Source: Minisyncoccota bacterium
GTDB lineage: Bacteria; Patescibacteriota; Minisyncoccia; Phycocordibacterales; UBA9973
Length of the DNA stretch: 8,446 bases
Reading direction: 5' to 3'
Assembly (NCBI GenBank): GCA_017984185.1
Contig: JAGNZX010000018.1
Span: 1-8,446, forward strand
The notes beneath the pieces are model-generated. The model worked only from the letters and a program-made list of their open reading frames with translations, was not told the origin of the DNA and made no database searches. Below are positions 1 through 5,691 of this stretch, one piece after another; the stretch's first letter is position 1, and each line of letters begins with the position of its first letter. Both the position numbers and the translations under genes were made by a program.

Positions 1-286
1 TACCAGTCTTAATCGCATAGTTTTCAGTCGGCAAACCAAAAGCATCCCAACCTATAGGATAAAGCACATTGTAGCCCTCCATGCGGCGTTTGCGAGCAAT
101 CACATCCATAGCCGTATTTGAGCGGATATGACCCACATGCAGACCAGAACCCGATGGGTAAGGAAACTCAATCAGGCCATAAAACTTAGGTTTTTTAGAT
201 TTATCACTGGCTTGGTATATTTTAGTTTTATCCCAAACAGCTTGCCATTTCTTCTCGATTTTTTTATGGTCATATTCTTTCTTCAT
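1..286 (-). CDS. leuS: Leucyl-tRNA synthetase, N-terminal part (3' end outside window)
   Basis: Class I aminoacyl-tRNA synthetase that charges tRNA-Leu with leucine in the cytoplasm. Only the first 95 residues are inside the window. They begin [15 protein letters not shown], carry the ATP-binding HIGH-type motif in [13 protein letters not shown] (HVGH at residues 50-53), and continue to [17 protein letters not shown] (79-95). That last block is the conserved LeuS segment distinguishing it from IleRS and ValRS. I chose the ATG at 284-286 because the protein then starts at the usual point just before the Kx(W) helix; no other in-frame ATG lies nearby. GGAAGG directly abuts the ATG, too close to act as a normal ribosome binding site. 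The gene lies 48 bases downstream of the DUF2157-like gene and appears to have its own promoter in that gap. The editing domain, KMSKS motif and C-terminus are outside the window. Confidence 0.96.
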   Translation of the reverse strand, partial: MKKEYDHKKIEKKWQAVWDKTKIYQASDKSKKPKFYGLIEFPYPSGSGLHVGHIRSNTAMDVIARKRRMEGYNVLYPIGWDAFGLPTENYAIKTG

Positions 287-292
287 CCTTCC

Positions 293-321
293 ATAATACC
301 TAAAAAATAACCTATTTGCAA
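293..321 (-). promoter_or_regulatory. Candidate leuS promoter
   Basis: On the minus strand TTGCAA (321-316) is followed by a 17-base spacer and TATTAT (298-293). This matches the sigma-70 -35 and -10 consensus at 4 and 5 of 6 positions. The -10 ends only 6 bases before the leuS ATG, so initiation at the usual distance would give a leaderless or nearly leaderless mRNA. The spacing is exact, but AT-rich DNA yields such matches by chance, so confidence is moderate. Confidence 0.45.
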
Positions 322-334
322 AAACCTTTATTAC

Positions 335-1312
335 CTATTGAGCTATATATTTTTTATTAATATTTATAGACATATATCCAAGTCCAATAAATATAAAACC
401 AAGAATTACAAGCGAAATAGGCCAACCAAGTGAATCAGCAAAATATTTACCGGTAATATAAGAAACGTGGATAATAAGAAACATGGTGCTCAGAACTAGT
501 ATCGCCTGACTTCTCATGTAAGCTGACAAGAAAATACCCCCGATTACAATAAGAAAATAAAACATTTGCCAAGGAACAGAATCGAACACTCGAGAATAAG
601 CAGCACCTAAAAAGAAACTTGAGCCAAAGAAACATAAAGCATCGATAAGTGATTTATTCCAAGTATCACGAAAAGATTGTGCCAATAAAAGATAACTAAG
701 TCCGATAACCATGGTCAGATATGCATACAATTCATCATACTGATAAGTTGAATCACCAATCATTGCATTAACCAAAGAATATATAAAAATTGTGCCATTG
801 GCTATTGCAAAGAAAGTTAAGATAGCATTTTTGTGAACAAAATTCAAAAACATGTAAAACAAAAATATGACTCCAAAGGTAAAGGCAACAGCCCAAGCAT
901 CATTTGTCCCAATACTCAACTCAGAAAGTGTAACCATGGCTCCACCTGGAATCAATATCCCACCAATACAATGAAAAACTGCTCCTATATTAGATTCTGG
1001 TTTACTTTTAAACAACATCGATCCAGAAGCTGCTATTAATAAACCCAAACCCAGTGTCACCATTATTCGGCCCATAGATCCAATATCATTCCAAATTTGA
1101 CCCACAAAGAACATCACACCGATCACGACTATTGATGCACCTAAAACATACAACATTTTATTAATAGAAAAATGAGCGGGTTCTAATATGTTATCTTTAT
1201 TTTCTAGAACAACTGAGGGTGCGATATTTAGCCTATTCATTACATCTTCCCGACTCATTTCGCCATTACTTATTTTATAAGAAAGCTCTTGCAATAATTC
1301 TTCTTTGTTCAT
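335..1312 (-). CDS. Multi-span membrane protein, DUF2157-like
   Basis: A 325-residue integral membrane protein of unknown function. The soluble N-terminus (about 1-50) has a helical ELLQELSYKISNGEMSREDV stretch resembling the short N-terminal region of DUF2157 proteins. About ten hydrophobic spans follow, roughly at 53-71, 82-100, 112-131, 140-158, 163-183, 198-212, 222-240, 248-265, 269-287 and 297-314. The first pair brackets a QIWNDIGSMGR loop (72-82), similar to the W-x-x-x-G-x-x-x-R loop of DUF2157. I chose the ATG at 1312, which leaves an 11-base gap after the upstream gene. An in-frame ATG at 1348 would overlap that gene by 25 bases and add an atypical 12-residue extension. No Shine-Dalgarno motif is seen at either start. 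It is probably cotranscribed with the membrane-anchored protein upstream. The family assignment is by pattern only, and no function is claimed. Confidence 0.85.
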   Translation of the reverse strand: MNKEELLQELSYKISNGEMSREDVMNRLNIAPSVVLENKDNILEPAHFSINKMLYVLGASIVVIGVMFFVGQIWNDIGSMGRIMVTLGLGLLIAASGSMLFKSKPESNIGAVFHCIGGILIPGGAMVTLSELSIGTNDAWAVAFTFGVIFLFYMFLNFVHKNAILTFFAIANGTIFIYSLVNAMIGDSTYQYDELYAYLTMVIGLSYLLLAQSFRDTWNKSLIDALCFFGSSFFLGAAYSRVFDSVPWQMFYFLIVIGGIFLSAYMRSQAILVLSTMFLIIHVSYITGKYFADSLGWPISLVILGFIFIGLGYMSININKKYIAQ

Positions 1313-1326
1313 AAAAATATAAACTA

Positions 1327-1920
1327 ATTTCTGCCAGGCATTACCCAACCAAGAAATTGAAAGTTATTTTGATAATAATATCGATCATCTTTATTTATAA
1401 TATTTAATCTGCTTTTTGAGTTACCTTTGGTTAAGTAATAACCGAAAGAAGAGCCTCCGCAACCACCAAACATAAACAAACCACATCCACTATTGTAGTT
1501 ATAATCTCCTGATACATTTACTCCATCCGGAGAAGTTAAAAGGCTATTTAATGTTAACATCTGTGCTTCTTTTTCAGTAATCTCTCGGCTTTCATTGGTT
1601 TGTGTATCGTGGATAAAAAGATGAGGGGTAAAATTGTCATTAGTATTTATCACTCCGTCTTTGTTCAAATCTTCTGGTGATTTAATAGGGTTTATAGTTA
1701 TTTTATTATCGACTACCGAATACACCCTTTGAAGATGATTGTTGCAATAATAGTCGTATGAATAATAATTGCCATCAGTGCAGGAAGAATATATAAAATT
1801 ATAATGCGTAGATAAAAAAAGTGATGGGATATAAGTACTCAGGGCTACCCCAGATATTAATAATATTGGCAACACAAAAGCAAGCAATATCGCGAAGTTT
1901 TTCTTTATAAATTCTTTCAT
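1327..1920 (-). CDS. Unrecognised membrane-anchored protein with an EF-hand-like loop (coding part; stop codon 1324-1326)
   Basis: A 198-residue protein I do not recognise. The N-terminus MKEFIKKNF is basic and is followed by a hydrophobic stretch (about 10-35) with no clear cleavage site, so it is best read as a signal anchor with the rest outside the cell. The exported part has four cysteines (47, 59, 146, 154), enough for two disulfides, and many tyrosines and asparagines. Residues 84-95, DLNKDGVINTND, form a textbook 12-residue calcium loop with Asp84, Asn86, Asp88, Asn92 and Asp95 at ligand positions. Because there is only one loop, it is not a dockerin; a lone excalibur- or thrombospondin-type calcium site is possible. 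I chose the ATG at 1920 because it sits directly before the basic and hydrophobic leader. An upstream in-frame ATG at 1971 would add 17 residues and overlap the likely promoter. It ends 11 bases before the DUF2157-like gene, so the two probably form an operon. Confidence 0.8.
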
Positions 1921-1955
1921 ATAATGGAAATTTCTTATTTGGTTAATAAAATCAC

Positions 1956-1984
1956 TTGTAATCCAATACATTAAAGTATATCAT
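1956..1984 (+). promoter_or_regulatory. Candidate promoter for the plus-strand DUF1003-like gene
   Basis: TTGTAA (1956-1961), a 17-base spacer, and TATCAT (1979-1984) match the sigma-70 elements at 4 and 5 of 6 positions. Initiation near 1991 would leave a leader of about 20 bases before the ATG at 2012. The -10 overlaps the divergent minus-strand -10, so the two promoters would compete or be co-regulated. Confidence 0.35.
1975..1983 (-). promoter_or_regulatory. Candidate extended -10 promoter for the 198-residue protein gene
   Basis: The minus strand reads TGATATACT, a TGn extended -10 with a 5 of 6 match to TATAAT. The would-be -35, 17 bases upstream (2003-1998, TTTATT), is weak, as is common for extended -10 promoters. 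The predicted start near 1968 gives a leader of about 48 bases before the ATG at 1920, and would exclude the alternative upstream ATG at 1971. Confidence 0.35.
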
Positions 1985-1989
1985 ATACT
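1975..1989. repeat. 15-base palindrome in the divergent promoter region
   Basis: AGTATAT, one central base, then ATATACT: perfect 7-base arms. It covers the candidate -10 elements of both divergent genes, so it could be an operator. Back-to-back -10 elements in AT-rich DNA could also create it without any regulator. Confidence 0.4.
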
Positions 1990-2011
1990 AATAAGTTAAT
2001 AAATATTGAAA

Positions 2012-2347
2012 ATGAATAGAAAATTTGAAGACTTTTCAAGAAAAATAACTAGATGGATTGGCTCACCCCAATCTATTATTTTGCACACAGTCTTTTTTAT
2101 TGTCATTTTTGGTTTACGCCTCTTTGGTGTGTCGGGTTCTGATGTATTACTCATCCTCACCACTATCGTCTCTCTCGAAGCCATTTATCTTTCAATTTTT
2201 ATTCAAATGACCGTAAACAAACACGCCGAAGAACTCGAAGAAGTCTCTGAAGACATTGAAGAAATTCAGGAAGACGTCGATGAAATTCAAAAGGATGTCG
2301 ACGAAATTCAAGGAGATTTTCAAGAACTCGAAGTGGACGGCAACTAA
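2012..2347 (+). CDS. Small two-span membrane protein with coiled-coil tail, DUF1003 / low-affinity iron permease-like
   Basis: A 111-residue protein. A short amphipathic N-terminus (KFEDFSRKITRWIGSPQS) leads into two membrane spans at about 21-39 and 44-66. The second contains LTTIVSLEAIYLSIFIQM, which resembles the conserved VSLEAIFL segment of DUF1003 proteins and the related end of low-affinity iron permease-like proteins. I cannot separate these two families by eye. A strongly acidic tail (70-108) follows, made of heptads EDIEEIQ, EDVDEIQ, KDVDEIQ and GDFQELE at residues 80-107. Isoleucine, valine and leucine recur with coiled-coil spacing, suggesting oligomerisation in the cytoplasm. I preferred the ATG at 2012 to the TTG two codons upstream. 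It is the only plus-strand gene here, divergent from its left neighbour and convergent with the methyltransferase gene, with 7 bases between their stop codons. Iron transport is not claimed. Confidence 0.82.
   Translation: MNRKFEDFSRKITRWIGSPQSIILHTVFFIVIFGLRLFGVSGSDVLLILTTIVSLEAIYLSIFIQMTVNKHAEELEEVSEDIEEIQEDVDEIQKDVDEIQGDFQELEVDGN
2249..2332 (+). repeat. Four tandem 21-base in-frame repeats
   Basis: Four consecutive 21-base units start at 2249, 2270, 2291 and 2312. Each encodes one heptad of the coiled-coil tail. Units 2 and 3 are nearly identical in protein (E/K followed by DVDEIQ) and differ at a few third-codon positions. Unit 1 is close and unit 4 has diverged. The pattern indicates growth of the coiled coil by whole-heptad duplication, followed by synonymous drift. 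Confidence 0.8.
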
Positions 2348-2354
2348 TTCAATT

Positions 2355-3248
2355 TTATTTTGACCAAATAGCTGTATGTGCCAATGACATTAGCCTGCTA
2401 TTAGATTTTTCTAATACACACATCTCGCCCACCTCGACTGTGCCATTTTTATCTTTCATTTTTTCTAAAAGTGCATAACCAAGAGTGAGTGCTGAAGAGT
2501 CTGTAGCATAAGAAGTAAGAATCACAAAAAGTGGTTTATCACTCAAAACTTTTACAACTCTCTCGAGCAGGATTGGTAGCATCTCTTCAATTTTCCAAGT
2601 TTCACCTTTTGGACCACGGCCAAATTTGGGTGGGTCCATGATTACTGCGTCGTATTTATTTCCTCGTTTGATTTCTTTTTCCAAAAATTTCAAAACATCG
2701 TCTTCGATGACTCGCATGGTTTTGCCACCAAGGACATCCTTAGACGCATCTTCATTTTCTTTAGCCCATTTGAGTGTTTGCTTGGAAGCATCCACGTGGG
2801 TCACCTCGGCACCCGCACGCAAAGCAAACAAACTGGCCACTCCAGTGTAACCAAACAAGTTTAAAAACTTTACAGGCTTTTGAGAATTTTTTATTTGTGC
2901 ATCAATAAAATCCCAATGACTCGCCTGCTCTGGGAAAAATCCTAAATGCCTGAAAGGTGTCGGACTCGCCAAAAACTTTATACCTTTATATTCCATCTCC
3001 CACTTTTTGCCTATGTCCGACATAGGCAGATTTGAGAAAGTCCATCCTGGTTTTGCCCCAGCACGTGAGCTCCAAAATTTTCCATCAATTTTTTCCCATT
3101 CTTTTTTGCTCAAAGTTTTCGACCAAACCGCTTCTTCACACGGACGCACAAAAGTATGCGGACCGACATGCTCGATTTTTTCTCCTTCGCCAGTATCTAG
3201 AAGTTCGTAATCACTAAAGTCTTTTGAGTAAAAAATTTTTATTTCCAT
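2355..3248 (-). CDS. SAM-dependent methyltransferase of the COG1092 (RlmI/RlmK-like) group
   Basis: A 297-residue class I methyltransferase, probably acting on 23S rRNA, although the exact target is not readable from sequence. The N-terminal part (1-110) ends in TPFRHLGFFPEQASHW, the family's lead-in block. SAM-binding motif I is FLNLFGYTG (128-136), the acidic residue of motif II is Asp153 in VTHVDASK, and the DPP motif IV is MDPPKFGRGPKGE (204-216). RlmI proper is about 396 residues and starts with a PUA RNA-binding domain. This protein has no recognisable PUA domain, so it belongs to the shorter branch. It starts 4 bases after the ychF stop codon, suggesting cotranscription. A perfect palindrome inside the gene encodes residues 74-80 (LPMSDIG), in the region between TFSN and KKWEMEYK. 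No terminator is visible in the 7 bases before the convergent gene. Confidence 0.9.
   Translation of the reverse strand: MEIKIFYSKDFSDYELLDTGEGEKIEHVGPHTFVRPCEEAVWSKTLSKKEWEKIDGKFWSSRAGAKPGWTFSNLPMSDIGKKWEMEYKGIKFLASPTPFRHLGFFPEQASHWDFIDAQIKNSQKPVKFLNLFGYTGVASLFALRAGAEVTHVDASKQTLKWAKENEDASKDVLGGKTMRVIEDDVLKFLEKEIKRGNKYDAVIMDPPKFGRGPKGETWKIEEMLPILLERVVKVLSDKPLFVILTSYATDSSALTLGYALLEKMKDKNGTVEVGEMCVLEKSNSRLMSLAHTAIWSK
3008..3028. repeat. Perfect 9+3+9 palindrome inside the methyltransferase gene
   Basis: TGCCTATGT, three bases CCG, then ACATAGGCA: perfect inverted arms in the coding region. It is 21 bases long, a multiple of three, and reads through in frame as part of LPMSDIG. It is not followed by a T tract on either strand, so it is not a typical intrinsic terminator. 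I found no second copy in this window. Confidence 0.8.
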
Positions 3249-3252
3249 ATAT

Positions 3253-4242
3253 TTATACTAAAAATTCTATTACGTCCCCGTCTTTGACTATATATTCTTT
3301 ACCTTCGGTGCGCACTAGGCCCTTGGAACGAGCCACCGCATACGAACCCGAATCTAATAAATCTTGCCAATTGATAACTTCCGCGCGAATAAATTTATCT
3401 TTGAAATCTGTATGAATAGCTGCTCCGGCCACTGGTGCAGAACTGCCGATTTTTATAGTCCAAGCACGAGTCTCGTCTTCCCCTGTCGTTAAAAAAGTTT
3501 CAAGGCCAAGTAATTCGTAACTTTTTTTAATCAAATCGTTTAAACCTTTTTCAAACACAGTATCAATCTCGACAGAAAGTCCGGGTGCTTTAAAATCCAC
3601 ATTTTCATTTGCTTCCGAAGTATTCAAGACATAAAGCATCGGTTTTAGTGTCAAAAGCGAAAGTGATTTAATTAAAAACTTTTCATCTTCTGTGAGCCCC
3701 GCCTCACTCGCCAAACGCCCTCCCTCTAAAACTTTTTCTACTTTTTTCAATACCAATTCTTCGGCAATGGCAATTTTATCTCCACGTTTTACATCGCGCA
3801 CGATAGTCGACAATCTTTTGGCTACGACTTCAAAATCTGCCAAGACTAATTCTAGATTGATCACCCCGACGTCTTGCATCGGGTCGACTTTGTTTGAGAC
3901 ATGAATCACTGAAGGATCTTCAAATACACGCACCATGTGCGCTATAGCATCGACTTCGCGAATATTTGTCAGAAATTTATTTCCAAGCCCTTCGCCCTTG
4001 GAAGCTCCAGCTACGAGTCCAGCGATATCCACAAACTCGATCACGGCAGGAATAGTTTTTTTAGATTTAGAAAGAGCGCTTAGTTTATCTACCCGTTCGT
4101 CTGGCACCGGCACAATACCCACCGATGGATCGATAGTGCAAAAAGGATAATTCTCCGCTGGCACGCCCTTTTTAGTCAAAGCGTTAAAAAGCGTAGACTT
4201 GCCCACGTTTGGTAAACCGACAATTCCGATCTTTAGTGACAT
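3253..4242 (-). CDS. ychF: YchF (OLA1-type) P-loop GTPase/ATPase
   Basis: A ribosome-associated TRAFAC-class nucleotide hydrolase of the Obg family. The family usually prefers ATP over GTP and has been linked to translation and stress responses. The 329-residue sequence starts MSLKIGIVGLPNVGKST, with the P-loop at 9-17. The G3 region is DIAGLVAGASKGEGLGNKFL (72-91). The G4 position has NTSE (207-210) instead of NKxD, the hallmark that relaxes guanine specificity in YchF. A helical insertion lies at about 130-200, and a C-terminal TGS-like domain at about 253-329 (RAWTIKIGSSAPVAGAAIHTDF to EGKEYIVKDGDVIEF). E. coli YchF has 363 residues, so this copy is slightly compact, but all core motifs are present. 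The ATG at 4242 directly precedes the conserved N-terminus. The gene is followed at 4 bases by the methyltransferase and preceded by a good promoter candidate. Confidence 0.97.
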   Translation of the reverse strand: MSLKIGIVGLPNVGKSTLFNALTKKGVPAENYPFCTIDPSVGIVPVPDERVDKLSALSKSKKTIPAVIEFVDIAGLVAGASKGEGLGNKFLTNIREVDAIAHMVRVFEDPSVIHVSNKVDPMQDVGVINLELVLADFEVVAKRLSTIVRDVKRGDKIAIAEELVLKKVEKVLEGGRLASEAGLTEDEKFLIKSLSLLTLKPMLYVLNTSEANENVDFKAPGLSVEIDTVFEKGLNDLIKKSYELLGLETFLTTGEDETRAWTIKIGSSAPVAGAAIHTDFKDKFIRAEVINWQDLLDSGSYAVARSKGLVRTEGKEYIVKDGDVIEFLV

Positions 4243-4248
4243 GTAGAC

Positions 4249-4277
4249 AATATAGCAAAGAATATCATTTTCGCCAA
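4249..4277 (-). promoter_or_regulatory. Candidate ychF promoter
   Basis: On the minus strand TTGGCG (4277-4272), a 17-base spacer, and TATATT (4254-4249) match the sigma-70 consensus at 4 and 5 of 6 positions. The -10 ends 6 bases before the ATG, the same geometry as at leuS, predicting a leaderless or nearly leaderless mRNA. It sits entirely in the 38-base gap after the third cohesin gene and would separate ychF and the methyltransferase from the cohesin cluster. Confidence 0.5.
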
Positions 4278-4280
4278 AAA

Positions 4281-5690
4281 TTAGTTAAGCCGATCTATAT
4301 AATTATCGTGATTATCTGTATGCGGTGGTGGGGGTAACGGAGGCAAAGGTGTATAGTCCGGCATAGATACATGAGGATATGCTGGTATGGTTGGTGTTAT
4401 TGTAGTTATATCTATTCGTCTTTCTATATTATTTTGCTCGTCTTCTTTATTCATTATTTGTCTAGCTTTACGAATTGCTCGAATTATATGATGGCCAACT
4501 AAATAATGAATCAAAAGCATCACCAAACCAAGCAAAATTATTCCCAACAATATGTATACTATATAATCTGCAACAAATTGAGTTATTATAAATGGAGCTT
4601 CGACGGGTATAGATGAATCTCGCACATTTCCAGCCCGGTCGACGGCACGGACAATCACTTCGAGTTTCCCATCTTTGATCAATGGAACTTGAAAAGGACT
4701 GTCAGCTTGTACAAACACTGGCGACTCGGTAAGTGGTTGATTTTTATCAATTACTCCCACTTCGTAGTGATCCACCCCAGAGAGATTGTCGGTAGTGAAA
4801 AAAGAAACCAGAGTACGTTCAGTTAAAATAATTGCTGCCACGAGGTAATCTACTTTTGGTTTAAAGTCTGCTGGAGGAGCTGTATCTATTCGAATCAAAA
4901 AATGCCCAGTCGTTCCCCAGACTCCCTTCTTTATTGCTTTGGTGTGAAAATACCAAAGACCATCAGAAATTTTATCAAAACTTTTTGTAGTATCAGTTGT
5001 ATCGATATTGTTGTCTGGTATGGTGTTGGGTTTATTATCAAATTCAAAACTAAAACCATCGACACCGACATCTTTTATCCATGATATTACGGGAGTATTG
5101 TTGTTATACCAATCTGTCTGAATTGGATGCGTCTCCGAAAAAACTTGGACACCCTCAGGAGCTTTAGGTAAAATTGAATATTGAGCCCTACCATAATCAG
5201 TTATAGACTCAGTCCCCAACCCATCATTTAATAAAATTTTAGAATTTGAAGCGATAGATATACTAGCTTGGCCGGAAGCTTTAGCTTTAAAAGTAATCGT
5301 CCCCACCAAGCCAGACGAAGTAGTAATACCACCTGGTATTACCCCGACGTAGCTCGCTGTGCCTTTGGTGTTATCATATTTTGGTGGCTCCACCCAAACC
5401 CCGATGATAGAAATCCCTCCAGTTTGATTGACGATAGATAGCTTGGAAGCATCAAAATTTACCCGAACTTCGATTCCATTGATACTCCGATTTTTCGTGT
5501 TGACCAAGATTGGTACTTGAAAACTAGATCCTTCTTCAAAACTACCCGATCTCGGTGAAAAAGAAATCTCAGCATGGGACAAAAGTTTTGAAGCGTCGAC
5601 ATTGATCTCTTGAGCCGATACTGGAAAAGCCGCGAGAATCATCGCCAATAACAGCATCAATCCAAATATTTTTTTTGTCACCATCGACAT
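4281..5690 (-). CDS. Membrane-anchored cohesin-domain protein with Ig-like domains and proline-rich cytoplasmic tail
   Basis: A 469-residue exported protein. The signal peptide is about 1-26, with likely cleavage after PVSA. A cohesin-like domain spans about 40-173, with the strand pattern FQVPILVN, GIEVRVNFDASKL, VGTITFKAK and the KILLNDGLGT block (151-160) shared with both neighbouring paralogues. Two Ig/FN3-like domains follow. One is at about 178-268 (DGLWYFHTKA, then GHFLIRIDTAPP). The other, at about 271-366, has SGVDHYEV and VRAVDRAGNV and resembles the domain of the first cohesin protein. A membrane span lies at about 376-399. The roughly 70-residue cytoplasmic tail begins with a basic RAIRKAR stretch and ends proline-rich (YTPLPPLPPPPH). 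The ATG at 5690 is one base after the upstream stop codon; an in-frame ATG two codons later is equally usable. Inferred role: surface docking of a dockerin-bearing partner. Confidence 0.88.
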   Translation of the reverse strand: MSMVTKKIFGLMLLLAMILAAFPVSAQEINVDASKLLSHAEISFSPRSGSFEEGSSFQVPILVNTKNRSINGIEVRVNFDASKLSIVNQTGGISIIGVWVEPPKYDNTKGTASYVGVIPGGITTSSGLVGTITFKAKASGQASISIASNSKILLNDGLGTESITDYGRAQYSILPKAPEGVQVFSETHPIQTDWYNNNTPVISWIKDVGVDGFSFEFDNKPNTIPDNNIDTTDTTKSFDKISDGLWYFHTKAIKKGVWGTTGHFLIRIDTAPPADFKPKVDYLVAAIILTERTLVSFFTTDNLSGVDHYEVGVIDKNQPLTESPVFVQADSPFQVPLIKDGKLEVIVRAVDRAGNVRDSSIPVEAPFIITQFVADYIVYILLGIILLGLVMLLIHYLVGHHIIRAIRKARQIMNKEDEQNNIERRIDITTITPTIPAYPHVSMPDYTPLPPLPPPPHTDNHDNYIDRLN

Positions 5691-5691
5691 A

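Noticed and set aside
84..310. Plus-strand open frame over leuS, and other antisense frames over the cohesin, ychF and methyltransferase genes
   Set aside because: They lie opposite genes with clear family motifs and show no recognisable protein features.
1313..1348. Earlier ATG (1348) for the DUF2157-like gene
   Set aside because: It would overlap the upstream gene by 25 bases and add 12 residues before a natural MNKEELLQEL start.
1636..1671. Dockerin domain in the 198-residue protein
   Set aside because: Only one calcium loop is present and the paired helix pattern of dockerins is missing.
1921..1971. Earlier ATG (1971) for the 198-residue protein
   Set aside because: It would place 17 residues before a normal basic-plus-hydrophobic leader and lies at or upstream of the likely transcription start.
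2333..2360. Bidirectional terminator between the convergent genes
   Set aside because: Only 7 bases separate the stop codons and I see no stem-loop; the TTTTATTTT run alone is not enough.
3008..3028. Palindrome as an intrinsic terminator
   Set aside because: It is inside a coding sequence and has no T tract after the stem on either strand.
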